Under the pieces are notes generated by a model that had not been told where the DNA came from, ran no database searches, and saw nothing but the letters and a program-made list of their open reading frames with translations. 64,000 bases of DNA from Chlamydiia bacterium (GTDB lineage: Bacteria; Chlamydiota; Chlamydiia; Chlamydiales; Simkaniaceae), in the NCBI GenBank assembly GCA_030429605.1, contig JAUIEV010000003.1:186001-250000 (forward strand), written 5' to 3'. The position numbers and the translations under genes were made by a program. Shown here piece after piece: positions 17,563-25,674 of this stretch (position 1 is the first letter of the stretch; each line of letters starts with the position of its first letter).

Positions 17563-18464
17563 ATAGATTGTCCCTCCTGTAGCGCTTTCACTCTCGCTTC
17601 AATCGGTGGGTGAGTTGAAAACAGTGACATGAATGACCGCTTTCCACCCTCAGAAATCATGAACGCGTGCAAAGCCTCAGGCATTTTCTCTTCTTTGTTC
17701 GGTTTTTTCTCAAGCGCTTGGAGCGCATGAATCATTTGCGAAGTTGTAGTCAGGTGTGCCCCACCTTTATCTGCTCTATATTCTCTCCATCTCGAATATG
17801 CTGCTATAACCAAAAAGCCGAGAAAAAAGAACACAAACTCAAAAAGAAGTGTACATATATAGTACATCATCCACGAACCACGTTTATTGTCACCCCTTCC
17901 AAATCCAGACAGAATAAGAGCAAGCGCTCTTGCAAAAAACATGACAAACGCATTCACTACTCCTTGAAGCAGCGTCATCGTTACCATATCTCCATTTGTG
18001 ATGTGAGAAATTTCATGGCCGAGTACAGCGTCCACTTCATCTTCTGAAAGTTTTGAAAGTAGCCCTGTAGATACTGCCACGAGAGAGTGACTCGGTGATG
18101 GGCCTGTTGCAAAAGCATTTGGAGTATCAGAAACAAAAATTCCTACTTCAGGCATTGTTTTCATACCGGCTTTTTGCGCCATTGCATGGACCGCATCCCG
18201 AACGCGCAGCCGCCTTGGATCGTTGTCTTCATTCGTAATTAGCTGCACTCTCAGCATCATTTTTGCCATCCATCGTGACAGCAGAAGTGATATGAATGCA
18301 CCGCCGATTCCCCAGATAAAACAAAATGCGAGGAGTTGACCGTAATCTATTCCGTATTGAGTGATAAATGGCCTCACATTAAACAGAGAGAGAAGGATTC
18401 CAATCGTCATAATAACGAGCATATTGAGAAGCAAAAAAAGACCAATTCGACGAAACATACGCAC
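17559..18464 (-). CDS. htpX: membrane protease HtpX homologue
   Basis: M48 zinc protease of the inner membrane, involved in membrane protein quality control. The zinc site is HEISHITNGD (about residues 150-160), with a third ligand expected at the Glu in SRWREYRADK. Membrane segments lie at about 7-27 and 35-58 near the N-terminus and at about 165-190 and 205-230 after the zinc site. At 301 residues the length is typical. The neighbouring VSTGLLSKLSEDEVDAVLGH is characteristic. It overlaps the M20 peptidase gene by four bases (ATGA), suggesting a small proteolysis operon. Confidence 0.96.
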   Translation of the reverse strand: MRMFRRIGLFLLLNMLVIMTIGILLSLFNVRPFITQYGIDYGQLLAFCFIWGIGGAFISLLLSRWMAKMMLRVQLITNEDNDPRRLRVRDAVHAMAQKAGMKTMPEVGIFVSDTPNAFATGPSPSHSLVAVSTGLLSKLSEDEVDAVLGHEISHITNGDMVTMTLLQGVVNAFVMFFARALALILSGFGRGDNKRGSWMMYYICTLLFEFVFFFLGFLVIAAYSRWREYRADKGGAHLTTTSQMIHALQALEKKPNKEEKMPEALHAFMISEGGKRSFMSLFSTHPPIEARVKALQEGQSI

Positions 18465-18650
18465 CTTTTTTTTCCTGTAAGATATAGCAAATTTCCTTGT
18501 TTTTTCATATAGATAAAACCACGATCTCTCTTGACCTGTTTAAGGAAATATTTTACAAATACGCTGGTAAATAAATGACTGTCTGTGCCAACATAACGCA
18601 GTCATTATCAAAATGATACTGTAGAAATCAAAGAGTAGCAGCGAACCGCA

Positions 18651-18881
18651 ATGTCGGGTTTTTTTTCACGTAAGTTTGTTAAACTTCAGGTTGCTAATGG
18701 TAAGATTCCAGATAAGGTAACCAAGGTCTTTCGAAGAAAGGTCATAGCCTATGTTATGATCTCTTGTGGAGAGGTCAATAGTAAAGGCGAGATGGAAGTC
18801 GAAATGACATATGAAGGCGACAAATACCTTGTCTCTTATATGCTCGAAAACGCCAGAGAACTTATGGAAAGTAAGCTATAG
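18651..18881 (+). CDS. small conserved-looking protein of unknown function
   Basis: 76-residue protein, basic in its first half (FFSRKFVKLQVANGKIPDKV) and beta-rich, with EMEVEMTYEGDKYLVSYML, then a short helix. It has no membrane segment or signal peptide. I do not recognise a family. It is the only plus-strand gene in this stretch, has its own 186-base upstream gap with TTGACC (18531) and TACAAA seventeen bases on as a possible promoter, and ends exactly where the convergent hldE begins. Codon use is ordinary, so I take it as real. Confidence 0.65.
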   Translation: MSGFFSRKFVKLQVANGKIPDKVTKVFRRKVIAYVMISCGEVNSKGEMEVEMTYEGDKYLVSYMLENARELMESKL

Positions 18882-20234
18882 CTAGACTTTTTTCAGCTCT
18901 ACAGAAAGTAAATCAGAAAGAAGCGTATGACTTGGCGTTCTATCTTTTAAACCGTACTTTTCCCAGACAAGTAAATAACTTGGACGATTTGTAGAAAGAA
19001 TTGAGCTCATACATTCGGGCTGCTCAATAATAAAGTGAATCTCTCGAAATGAAGATAAGAGAGAGACGACATCTCCGCGAACCGGATCAGCTTTGAGATA
19101 AACTACAATTGTATGATCTGGGTGGATACCACAAAAGCTTTGTATTTCTGAAAAAAGATCAAGTGTCAGTTCATCTACATTTTCAAGAACAATAAGCGTG
19201 TACGGCTGTTTTCTCAGAACCTGCTTGAGAGCTGTTAGCTGAAGCTTTGAGAAAATTTTATTGCCGGTATCATGCTTTAAAAACCGTTTCGAGATTTCTG
19301 AAAGGGTTACTCGATAACACCCTAAATGTTCAATTGCAATTGATGCGGCACAGTTTGCAATGTGCAATGCATCTTGCATAGGGATATCATTCACCATACA
19401 TGCAGTAATACATGCAAGTACCGTATCTCCCGCTCCAGTGACATCGACAACTTCTTTTGATTTAACAGGGCATGTAATCTCAACACCATTTTGAGACCAG
19501 AGTGAAATCCCTTCTTCTGAGCGAGTAATCATGACATGTTCAATGCGCGTTTCTTCAAGCAGAGTCTTTGCCACCTCATTGACTGTCGCTTTTTCATCAA
19601 GCTTTGCTGCTGCATACGCTTCTTTTTTATTTGGCTTGATGAGCGTTGCCCCTGAGTATTTTGAAAAGTCAAGTCCTTTTGGATCAACCAGGATTGGTAT
19701 AGAAAAGTTTTTTGCGAGTTCAATCAGCCGAGAACAGAAAGAAGAAGAAATGCCCCCCTTTGCATAATCAGAAATAGCAAGCACATCAATATCCGGAAGA
19801 AGAGCCGCTATTGTTAATAGGAGCTTTTCTTCAAATAGGTCTGACATCTCCTCAGATTCTTCAGTATCGATTCGTAATAGCTGTTGCGCATCAGCTATTA
19901 GCCTATTCTTTAATGGGGTTGTGTATCCTTTTTGCACCAAAAGAGCTGACGTATTCGCATGTTCTTTCTCAAAGGCTTCTTTTAATGTACGTCCGGCATC
20001 GTCATCCCCTATTCGTCCTGCAACAACAACATTCATGCCAAGTGAGAGAAGATTTAATACAACGTTTCCGGCTCCCCCTGGAAGAGACTCTGCTTTTTCA
20101 ACCTTGAGAACAGGAACCGGAGCCTCTGGCGAAATCCGATGCACAGATCCTGTGGTATACACATCCAGCATAAAATCGCCACAGACAAGCACTGTTCCTT
20201 GCTTCATCCGCTCTAGGGACTGAAAAACTCTCAT
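18882..20234 (-). CDS. hldE: heptose-7-phosphate kinase with degenerate cytidylyltransferase domain
   Basis: Residues 1-320 are a PfkB-family D-glycero-beta-D-manno-heptose-7-phosphate kinase: GDFMLDVYTTGSVHRISPEA at the start, GGAGNVVLNLLSLG and the catalytic GAGD in VDVTGAGDTVLA. In HldE this is followed by a heptose-1-phosphate nucleotidyltransferase domain. Here residues 325-450 still follow that domain's layout (KIFSKLQLTALKQVLRKQPY at the usual KIxSxxxL start, HPDHTIVVYLKADPVRG, FREIHFIIEQPE), but the nucleotide-binding F-x-NGCFD...HxGH motif is absent, being replaced by TLIVLENVDELTLD. The C-terminal half therefore looks inactive. It overlaps hldD by four bases. Both serve the ADP-heptose branch of LPS core synthesis. 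Confidence 0.9.
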   Translation of the reverse strand: MRVFQSLERMKQGTVLVCGDFMLDVYTTGSVHRISPEAPVPVLKVEKAESLPGGAGNVVLNLLSLGMNVVVAGRIGDDDAGRTLKEAFEKEHANTSALLVQKGYTTPLKNRLIADAQQLLRIDTEESEEMSDLFEEKLLLTIAALLPDIDVLAISDYAKGGISSSFCSRLIELAKNFSIPILVDPKGLDFSKYSGATLIKPNKKEAYAAAKLDEKATVNEVAKTLLEETRIEHVMITRSEEGISLWSQNGVEITCPVKSKEVVDVTGAGDTVLACITACMVNDIPMQDALHIANCAASIAIEHLGCYRVTLSEISKRFLKHDTGNKIFSKLQLTALKQVLRKQPYTLIVLENVDELTLDLFSEIQSFCGIHPDHTIVVYLKADPVRGDVVSLLSSFREIHFIIEQPECMSSILSTNRPSYLLVWEKYGLKDRTPSHTLLSDLLSVELKKV

Positions 20235-21235
20235 ATCCCTTGTTCCTCAAACTCTGGAAGTAAATGATTCACGACATATTCATGACATGCAGCATCGAGC
20301 TCGGTTGGAGCAAAATGTTTGCCGTAGACAGATTGGAATTTCTTCATATCAGCACATGTATAGTTTTGGTATTGGCGAACAAGGTCTTCAGGCATTGGAA
20401 TATATTCGATATGAGAATCTTTACCCATAGCTGAAAACACAGCATTCGCAAGTTGATTCCATGTATGCGTTTTTCCCATTCCAATATTGTATATTCCTCC
20501 TGCTTCAGTATTTTCTAAAAAATAACATGTCATCGCAGCAGCATCTTTTACATACAAAAAGTCTCGAACTTGGTCACCATCAGCATATTTTTCAGGTTCT
20601 GATGAAGCAAATAAGCCAACTTTTCCCTCTAATCGAATTTTCTTTGTCATATGGTAGACCATAGATGCCATTCGATCCTTATGGCTTTCACCCGGCCCGA
20701 AAATATTAAAATACTTGAGGCCGACAACATCATCTAATGCACCTTGCCTTTTCAACCAAAGGTCAAACATATGTTTTGTATATCCGTATAAGTTCATTGG
20801 CCGAAGGTCGTCTAAATGATCATGATCATCTACAAAGCCCTGCTTTCCACTGCCGTATGTGGCTGCAGAAGATGCATAGATGAAGCGATGGTCATTATGA
20901 AGTGCATACTCAGCGAGACGAACAGAAAAGCGATAATTGTTCTCGAGTAAGTAATCTCCATCACTCTCAGTAGTTGCGGAATTTGCCCCAAGATGCACAA
21001 ACGCCTCGATGTCATCTTCTCGCTCATCTAGCCAGTCAAAAACTTCATATTTTGATAGAAAGTCAACATATCTGGCGCCAACCAGGTTTTTCCACTTCAC
21101 AGATTCATGAAAATCATCTACAAGAACAAGGTTCTCAAACCCCTTGCTATTGAGATAGTGAACAACGTTTGAACCAATGAACCCGGCAGCTCCTGTTACT
21201 ATTATCAGCTGATCATCATAAATTTTTCGCTTCAT
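20231..21235 (-). CDS. hldD: ADP-L-glycero-D-manno-heptose 6-epimerase
   Basis: NADP-dependent SDR-superfamily epimerase that makes the ADP-L,D-heptose used in LPS inner core. The Rossmann motif is VTGAAGFIGSNVV. HLGANSATTESDGDYLLENN and the catalytic YGYTKHMFDLW (YxxxK) are typical, as are the YFNIFGPGESHKDRMASM and RDFLYVKDA segments. At 334 residues the length is as expected. The ATG at 21235 with AAGG five bases upstream is preferred over 21268. Gene order ispE-hldD-hldE places it at the end of the long minus-strand run from tRNA-Gln. Heptose genes are a difference from Chlamydiaceae, whose LPS lacks heptose. Confidence 0.96.
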   Translation of the reverse strand: MKRKIYDDQLIIVTGAAGFIGSNVVHYLNSKGFENLVLVDDFHESVKWKNLVGARYVDFLSKYEVFDWLDEREDDIEAFVHLGANSATTESDGDYLLENNYRFSVRLAEYALHNDHRFIYASSAATYGSGKQGFVDDHDHLDDLRPMNLYGYTKHMFDLWLKRQGALDDVVGLKYFNIFGPGESHKDRMASMVYHMTKKIRLEGKVGLFASSEPEKYADGDQVRDFLYVKDAAAMTCYFLENTEAGGIYNIGMGKTHTWNQLANAVFSAMGKDSHIEYIPMPEDLVRQYQNYTCADMKKFQSVYGKHFAPTELDAACHEYVVNHLLPEFEEQGI

Positions 21236-21274
21236 ATCTACCTTCTGCCTTCGCAGTCTTTCTATCAATGAAGC

Positions 21275-22117
21275 TTAAGCGTACCACTCATGGGATTTTC
21301 TTTGTATATGGAATGCTGGAAAAATACGAAGTGAAGGATCTAAAATACCTTTTGGTTTTCCATAGCATAAAAAACTACTCCCACTCCCAGTCATTACAAC
21401 CGCATCAAAACCCGACGCTAGGAGTCCTGCTTTTAGCTGCTTAAGACGTGGCTCTTCTGAAAACACAGGAATTTCAAGGTCGTTGTGTAAAAGGCCCGAT
21501 GTTATTATTTCCTCATGTGTCGGTCTCTTCTCATGAGTTGGCTTCCACTTCGAAAAAACCTCTTTTGTTGACATTCCATATTCAGGCATCACAATCGTAC
21601 ATGCGGCTTGATCTCGTGACGATACCTCCACAACTTTTTCACCAATGCCACTACATACTGCTGTCCCATGGGAGAAAAAAAACGGCACATCCGCCCCAAG
21701 TGTGCTTGAGATAGTTTGCATCTCAGACTCCTTGAGAGGCTGTGAGAAAAGCGTGTTTAGCGCATAGAGCATTGTGGCCGCATTACTACTGCCTCCACCG
21801 AGCCCAGCTTGAAGGGGAATGGTTTTTTCATGAACGACTGAAACGGGTGTTTTAATCCCGGTACGATTTCTAAAAAGTGTAAGCGCCTTGAAAATAAGAT
21901 TCGTTTCATCCCACAGCAAGGAAGGATCTGTACACTCATATTCATCTTTATCAGAAGGTGCAATTGCAAGAGTATCAAAAAGGGAAATCGCCTGCATTTT
22001 GGTAACAATCTCATGGTATCCATCATCTCGTTTATGAAGAATCCGGAAAAAGAGATTAACCTTTGCAGGCGAATAAAAGACCTTAGCGAGTGGAAGGTGA
22101 GAATGATTCCCCTTCAC
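21275..22117 (-). CDS. ispE: 4-diphosphocytidyl-2-C-methyl-D-erythritol kinase
   Basis: GHMP kinase of the non-mevalonate (MEP) isoprenoid pathway; phosphorylates CDP-methylerythritol in the cytoplasm. The N-terminal SPAKVNLFFRILHKRDDGYH and the ATP-binding loop PLQAGLGGGSSNAATML are diagnostic. Length is 280, as usual. The start overlaps the end of rplI by 35 bases, and no later start keeps the conserved AKVNLF segment, so the overlap is probably real and implies translational coupling. Confidence 0.96.
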   Translation of the reverse strand: MKGNHSHLPLAKVFYSPAKVNLFFRILHKRDDGYHEIVTKMQAISLFDTLAIAPSDKDEYECTDPSLLWDETNLIFKALTLFRNRTGIKTPVSVVHEKTIPLQAGLGGGSSNAATMLYALNTLFSQPLKESEMQTISSTLGADVPFFFSHGTAVCSGIGEKVVEVSSRDQAACTIVMPEYGMSTKEVFSKWKPTHEKRPTHEEIITSGLLHNDLEIPVFSEEPRLKQLKAGLLASGFDAVVMTGSGSSFLCYGKPKGILDPSLRIFPAFHIQRKSHEWYA

Positions 22118-22622
22118 CTTCAGCCTCCGCAGCAGAGTTCACATTTTGATCAAGTCCTTCACCATGGACATTGAGCGTAAATGTTGCAGGAACACCTTCT
22201 TTGAGGTGAAGCGCAATGCTGTGCGTCCCAAGCTTTTTAATAGGCTGTGGAAGCTGCACAAATTGCTTTTCAACAACAATGTTGTGTTTCTTAAGTAGCT
22301 CAATGATGTCTCCTGCTGAAACAGATCCGTACATATTGCCGTCTGGATCAACTTTTACTTCAACAGTAAGAGACTTGTCATTGATAACTCGAGCAAGTTC
22401 TTCAGACTCTTTTTTATCAAGTTCTGCTTGCTTTGCTCTTTCTTCTTGAAGCCTTTCTCTGAGACGAAGCGTATTCACATCAGCTAAAACAGCTTTTTGT
22501 GTAGGAAGTAAGAAGTTTCTTACATATCCCGGCTTTGCTCGAATGAGGTCACCTTTTCTACCCAACTTGTACACATCTTGAAGAAGAAGGTACTGGGGAC
22601 TTGTATTTCTCTTTTTTTCCAT
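22083..22622 (-). CDS. rplI: 50S ribosomal protein L9
   Basis: Large-subunit protein that spans from the L1 stalk base towards the A-site side. The N-terminal RNA-binding domain (YLLLQDVYKLGRKGDLIRAK then GYVRNFLLPTQKA) and the linking helix are clear. The C-terminal domain carries YGSVSAGDII and an extra acidic tail (AAEAEGEGES). The ATG at 22622 is used because GAGGTG just upstream is its ribosome-binding site; the GTG at 22631 is part of that site. Confidence 0.97.
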   Translation of the reverse strand: MEKKRNTSPQYLLLQDVYKLGRKGDLIRAKPGYVRNFLLPTQKAVLADVNTLRLRERLQEERAKQAELDKKESEELARVINDKSLTVEVKVDPDGNMYGSVSAGDIIELLKKHNIVVEKQFVQLPQPIKKLGTHSIALHLKEGVPATFTLNVHGEGLDQNVNSAAEAEGEGESFSPSTR

Positions 22623-22639
22623 GTCAATCACCTCTTCTA

Positions 22640-22876
22640 TTAATCTTCAGCCACAAACGGCAGGAGCGCCATGTAGCGAGCCCGCTTGATTGCTGCAGAA
22701 AGGAGTTTTTGATGACGGTGAGAAACACCTGTTATTCTTCGTGGAAGAATTTTCCCACGTTCCGTAATGAACTGTTGAAGAGTTTCAACATCTTTGTAAT
22801 CAATTGACTTTCTTCCGCCTCGGGTAAACGGACATGATTTCCGTTTTTTAAAGCCATCTGCACCACTTCTTCTCAT
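22640..22876 (-). CDS. rpsR: 30S ribosomal protein S18
   Basis: Small-subunit protein that pairs with S6 on the platform. The segments KKSCPF-like (here [19 protein letters not shown]), [20 protein letters not shown] and [11 protein letters not shown] are diagnostic. Length 78. GAGG precedes the ATG. It lies between rpsF and rplI in the usual rpsF-rpsR-rplI order. Confidence 0.97.
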   Translation of the reverse strand: MRRSGADGFKKRKSCPFTRGGRKSIDYKDVETLQQFITERGKILPRRITGVSHRHQKLLSAAIKRARYMALLPFVAED

Positions 22877-22888
22877 AGGTCACATCCT

Positions 22889-23230
22889 CTATTGTGGTAA
22901 TGGTTCAAATTTAATTTCTTCGACCACTTCTTCTGTGCGAAGTGTCATAAACCGCAACAAATCTTCGTTGAGGTGATACTCTCTCCAAAGCTCGCTCACA
23001 GCAAGAGATGGCGCAGAGAAATAAAGAACAAAGTAATAACCTTGTCTGTGCCCTTCAATTTGATACTGAAGTTTTTTTCGTCCTTGGTCGTGAACCTTAT
23101 GGATTTCACCACCCTTTTCTTCGATTGCAGCAGTAATTCGGCCAAGCGCCTTTTTTACTGCCTCATCACTTAGCGTCGCATTGAGGATATACATACCCTC
23201 ATATAAGTGCTTTCTCAGCTTGCGTGCCAT
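22889..23230 (-). CDS. rpsF: 30S ribosomal protein S6
   Basis: Partner of S18 on the 30S platform. It shows the S6 fold: YEGMYILNATLSDEAVKKAL, HKVHDQGRKKLQYQIEGHRQ and GYYFVLYFSAPS. The ATG at 23230 is selected because AGGAG lies eight bases before it; a longer in-frame start at 23260 would enlarge the overlap with pth. Even so, the start lies 16 bases inside the end of pth, so the two are probably coupled. Confidence 0.96.
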   Translation of the reverse strand: MARKLRKHLYEGMYILNATLSDEAVKKALGRITAAIEEKGGEIHKVHDQGRKKLQYQIEGHRQGYYFVLYFSAPSLAVSELWREYHLNEDLLRFMTLRTEEVVEEIKFEPLPQ

Positions 23231-23772
23231 GTTGTTTCTCCTAGCTTTCCATCGAGCCATTCTTCAGCAAACTCTATGCTTTTCTGTACGACTGGACCAA
23301 GTACGTTCAGCTCCTCAGCGGTAAACCGGCCAAGCACATGGTCGGTTAATGCACCAGCTTTTCTGTCGCCGACACCCACTCTCAATCTCGCATATGATGC
23401 TGTTTTTAAATGCCGCTCGATATCCTTTAAACCGTTATGCCCCCCAGAACTTCCTTCCGTTCTAAATCGGAGTGTTCCTACAGGGAGAGCGATATCATCT
23501 GTGATCACAAGCACATCAGATGGATCGCTTTTATAAAAATGTAAGCATTTCTGCAGTGCTCTTCCTGACTCATTCATATAGGTTAACGGCTTCAAAAATA
23601 AGACAACCGTTCCTCCTATCTGTGCACGAAGAACATCACCCTCAAGCGAAGTATTTCTTTTAAAAGCGAGGTTGTACCCTTTTGCCCATTCATCAAGAAC
23701 CTGGAACCCAATATTGTGCCTTGTTCCATCATATTTTGAACCGACATTTCCAAGACCTACAACCACTTTCAT
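23215..23772 (-). CDS. pth: peptidyl-tRNA hydrolase
   Basis: Releases tRNA from prematurely dropped peptidyl-tRNA. Visible signatures are VVGLGNVGSKYDGTRHNIGF with the catalytic His, FLKPLTYMNESGRAL with the substrate-binding Asn and TDDIALPVGTLRFRTEGSSG with the catalytic Asp region, then GGHNGLKDIERHL. Length 185 is normal. It lies five bases downstream of rplY, the same pairing as in many bacteria. Confidence 0.97.
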   Translation of the reverse strand: MKVVVGLGNVGSKYDGTRHNIGFQVLDEWAKGYNLAFKRNTSLEGDVLRAQIGGTVVLFLKPLTYMNESGRALQKCLHFYKSDPSDVLVITDDIALPVGTLRFRTEGSSGGHNGLKDIERHLKTASYARLRVGVGDRKAGALTDHVLGRFTAEELNVLGPVVQKSIEFAEEWLDGKLGETTWHAS

Positions 23773-23776
23773 AAAG

Positions 23777-24334
23777 TTATCGCTTCGCTATCGTTACAAC
23801 AACCTCATTTTTTGGGAAAAGCATCCGGACATTATCCGCCATTGGGATTTTATATGCCTTCAAAGATTGCTTCAGCCCAAGCTCTTTGATACTGAGCTCA
23901 AAATGAGTTGGAATATGTTCAGGAAGACATTCAACGCGAATGTGTCTTTTCACTTGTCTCAAAAACCCACCAAGCTTAATCCCCGCACAGTCTGCAACAC
24001 CTGTGCAAACAACCGGTACATTGAGCTTAACGTTTTGGCCATCTTCTAAAAGTTGAAAGTCTAAATGCTTTACTTTGTAAGAAGTTGGATGGTATTGAAT
24101 ATCTTTAACAATTGCTTTTCTTGGTTTTCCTTCAATTTCGAGCTCAAACACAGTTGTTGGAAGATGTCCTTCCTCAAGCTGTCTTAGAGCCGCATTGAAA
24201 TCAGCACCATTCACGCGAAGAGAAAATGTTCCACTCTGCTTTGAGTACGCAACAGCTGGAATATCGCCTTCAACACGTATATTTGTTAGCTCACTCTTCT
24301 TTTGATGAGCTCTCATTTCTGTTTTGAGTTTCAT
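23777..24334 (-). CDS. rplY: 50S ribosomal protein L25 (CTC-type general stress form)
   Basis: 5S rRNA-binding protein of the long TL5/CTC type, with an N-terminal L25 domain (RVEGDIPAVAYSKQSGTFSL, VKDIQYHPTSYKVKHLDFQL) and a beta-rich C-terminal domain (VNLNVPVVCTGVADCAGIKL-like segment, IRVECLPEHIPTHFELSIKE). 185 residues. GAGGAG five bases before the ATG at 24334 decides the start. Two small hairpins lie in the leader between prs and this gene. Confidence 0.95.
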   Translation of the reverse strand: MKLKTEMRAHQKKSELTNIRVEGDIPAVAYSKQSGTFSLRVNGADFNAALRQLEEGHLPTTVFELEIEGKPRKAIVKDIQYHPTSYKVKHLDFQLLEDGQNVKLNVPVVCTGVADCAGIKLGGFLRQVKRHIRVECLPEHIPTHFELSIKELGLKQSLKAYKIPMADNVRMLFPKNEVVVTIAKR

Positions 24335-24361
24335 ATGCACTCCTCATGTATACTTCGTTCA

Positions 24362-24402
24362 TTTGAAATCCGTGATTTCAAACGGTGGCACCACCATGGT
24401 GC
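24362..24402 (-). repeat. two consecutive tight hairpins in the prs-rplY gap
   Basis: TTTGAAATC / GATTTCAAA (24362-24382) is a perfect 9-bp stem with a 3-base loop. GCACCA / TGGTGC (24388-24402) is a perfect 6-bp stem, also with a 3-base loop. There is no T-run after them, so they do not look like a plain terminator. They lie 28 to 68 bases before the rplY start in the transcript and may act as an RNA processing or leader element. Confidence 0.5.
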
Positions 24403-24432
24403 GTCATCCACTCTTGTTATGAACGGGAGATT

Positions 24433-25371
24433 TTACTCTGAGCGCTGACTGAGCGAATCACCTTCAAGTATGCATTCGATAGCTTCAGCAAAAAGTGAAG
24501 CTGTTGACACAACCTCTCCCGTATCGATACACAATGGTGTATCTTTGGAAGGAATTGTATCCGTATACCATACCTTGTCGATGTCGCTCTCTTTGAAAAT
24601 ATCTGTTGCACACTGCATGTGTGTTACAGCCGCGATGACTCTGCGTGCTCCATTTTTCTTGCACACATGAGCTGCTGAAAGAAGTGTATCCCCTGTCGAA
24701 CAGATGTCATCCGTAAGAATAACATCTTTCCCCTCTACAGAACCAATAAGCGCCCCTGACTCCACTTTTTTTGCAAATATGCGGTTTTTGTCGCAAATTG
24801 CAAAATCAACTCCTAGCCCTTCAGCTAGTCGTCTCGCGCGCCGCGCACATCCAACATCTGGAGCGACAACAACACACGAAGAGAGTCCCTCTTGTTTGGC
24901 TTTTTGAACAAACAGCCCCCTCGGGTGGAGGTTATCAACTGGTATGTCAAAAAAGCCTTGAATCTGCTCTGTGTGCAAATCCATGGTCAGCACTTGTGTC
25001 GCTCCTGCAGTTTGAAGCAGGTTCGCCACGAGTTTTGCTGTGATCGGCAACCGATCAACGCCTTTTCTATCTTGCCTCCCGTACCCATAATAGCTGAGAA
25101 CGGGGACAATATTTCGTGCTGAGGCGCGTTTAAACGCATCAATCAGCACCATTAGTTCCATGAGATAGAGGTTAGGGCGTCGTGATATACTTTGCACGAC
25201 AAACACATCCCTACCGCGGACATTTTCAAGTACTTGAACGCCTATCTCACCGTCCGGAAACGTTTCAATATGTACTTTAGCGAGAGAAACTCGTAACGCA
25301 TCACTTATTCTTTCAGCAAGTTCCGGGTGCGATGTCCCAGAAAAAAGAAGAAAAGGTGCTGATTTGCTCAT
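24433..25371 (-). CDS. prs: ribose-phosphate pyrophosphokinase
   Basis: Makes PRPP from ribose-5-phosphate and ATP for nucleotide synthesis. Clear signatures are FPDGEIGVQVLENVRGRDVF, SYYGYGRQDRK, MDLHTEQIQGFFDIPVDNL (divalent metal and ATP site) and the PRPP loop VILTDDICSTGDTL. 312 residues. ATG at 25371 is used; the TTG at 25383 lies in the T-run of the tRNA-Gln terminator. There is very little room for a separate promoter, so expression probably comes from readthrough beyond tRNA-Gln. Confidence 0.96.
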   Translation of the reverse strand: MSKSAPFLLFSGTSHPELAERISDALRVSLAKVHIETFPDGEIGVQVLENVRGRDVFVVQSISRRPNLYLMELMVLIDAFKRASARNIVPVLSYYGYGRQDRKGVDRLPITAKLVANLLQTAGATQVLTMDLHTEQIQGFFDIPVDNLHPRGLFVQKAKQEGLSSCVVVAPDVGCARRARRLAEGLGVDFAICDKNRIFAKKVESGALIGSVEGKDVILTDDICSTGDTLLSAAHVCKKNGARRVIAAVTHMQCATDIFKESDIDKVWYTDTIPSKDTPLCIDTGEVVSTASLFAEAIECILEGDSLSQRSE

Positions 25372-25385
25372 CTCTAAATACAATA

Positions 25386-25404
25386 ACGCCGCTCAAAGCG
25401 GCGT
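25386..25404 (-). terminator. hairpin terminator between tRNA-Gln and prs
   Basis: ACGCCGCT / AGCGGCGT is a perfect 8-bp GC-rich stem with a 3-base loop. On the minus strand it is followed by TTATTGTATTT. It lies ten bases after the tRNA and 15 bases before the prs start codon. Confidence 0.7.
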
Positions 25405-25413
25405 ACAAATTAT

Positions 25414-25485
25414 TTGGGGTGGAAGGGATCGAACCTCCGCATGGGTGGACCAAAACCACCTGCCTTACCACTTGGCTACACCCCA
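25414..25485 (-). tRNA. tRNA-Gln (anticodon TTG)
   Basis: On the minus strand the gene reads TGGGGTGTAGCCAAGTGGTA at its 5' end. The acceptor stem TGGGGTG pairs with CACCCCA, the D arm contains AGCCAAGTGGTAAGGCA, and the anticodon stem GGTGG / CCACC carries the loop TTTTGGT, giving anticodon TTG. The T arm is GGAGG-TTCGATC-CCTTC. Length 72 without an encoded CCA. The U1-A72 end pair is typical of bacterial tRNA-Gln. Confidence 0.96.
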
Positions 25486-25534
25486 AGATTGTATGTTTCC
25501 GATACACCACATACACGTGATGTTCATGGCGCAT

Positions 25535-25562
25535 ATATTACACTGAGCACATTTTTTTTCAA
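25535..25562 (-). promoter_or_regulatory. candidate promoter for tRNA-Gln and the prs operon
   Basis: On the minus strand TTGAAA (25562-25557), a 16-base spacer and TAATAT (25540-25535) form a good vegetative promoter about 50 bases ahead of the tRNA. Confidence 0.5.
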
Positions 25563-25622
25563 AGCCCAAACTTATTTTTTTTACCAATACACACTTCTTT
25601 TTTTGAATATGTATGTCTTTTT

Positions 25623-25650
25623 TTGATTCACGATTCTGTGGCGATATTTG
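25623..25650 (+). promoter_or_regulatory. weak candidate promoter of glgA
   Basis: TTGATT (25623-25628), 16 bases and TATTTG (25645-25650) lie 25 bases before the glgA ATG. The -10 match is poor. Confidence 0.3.
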
Positions 25651-25674
25651 CTCATTTAGTATATATCGACGAAT

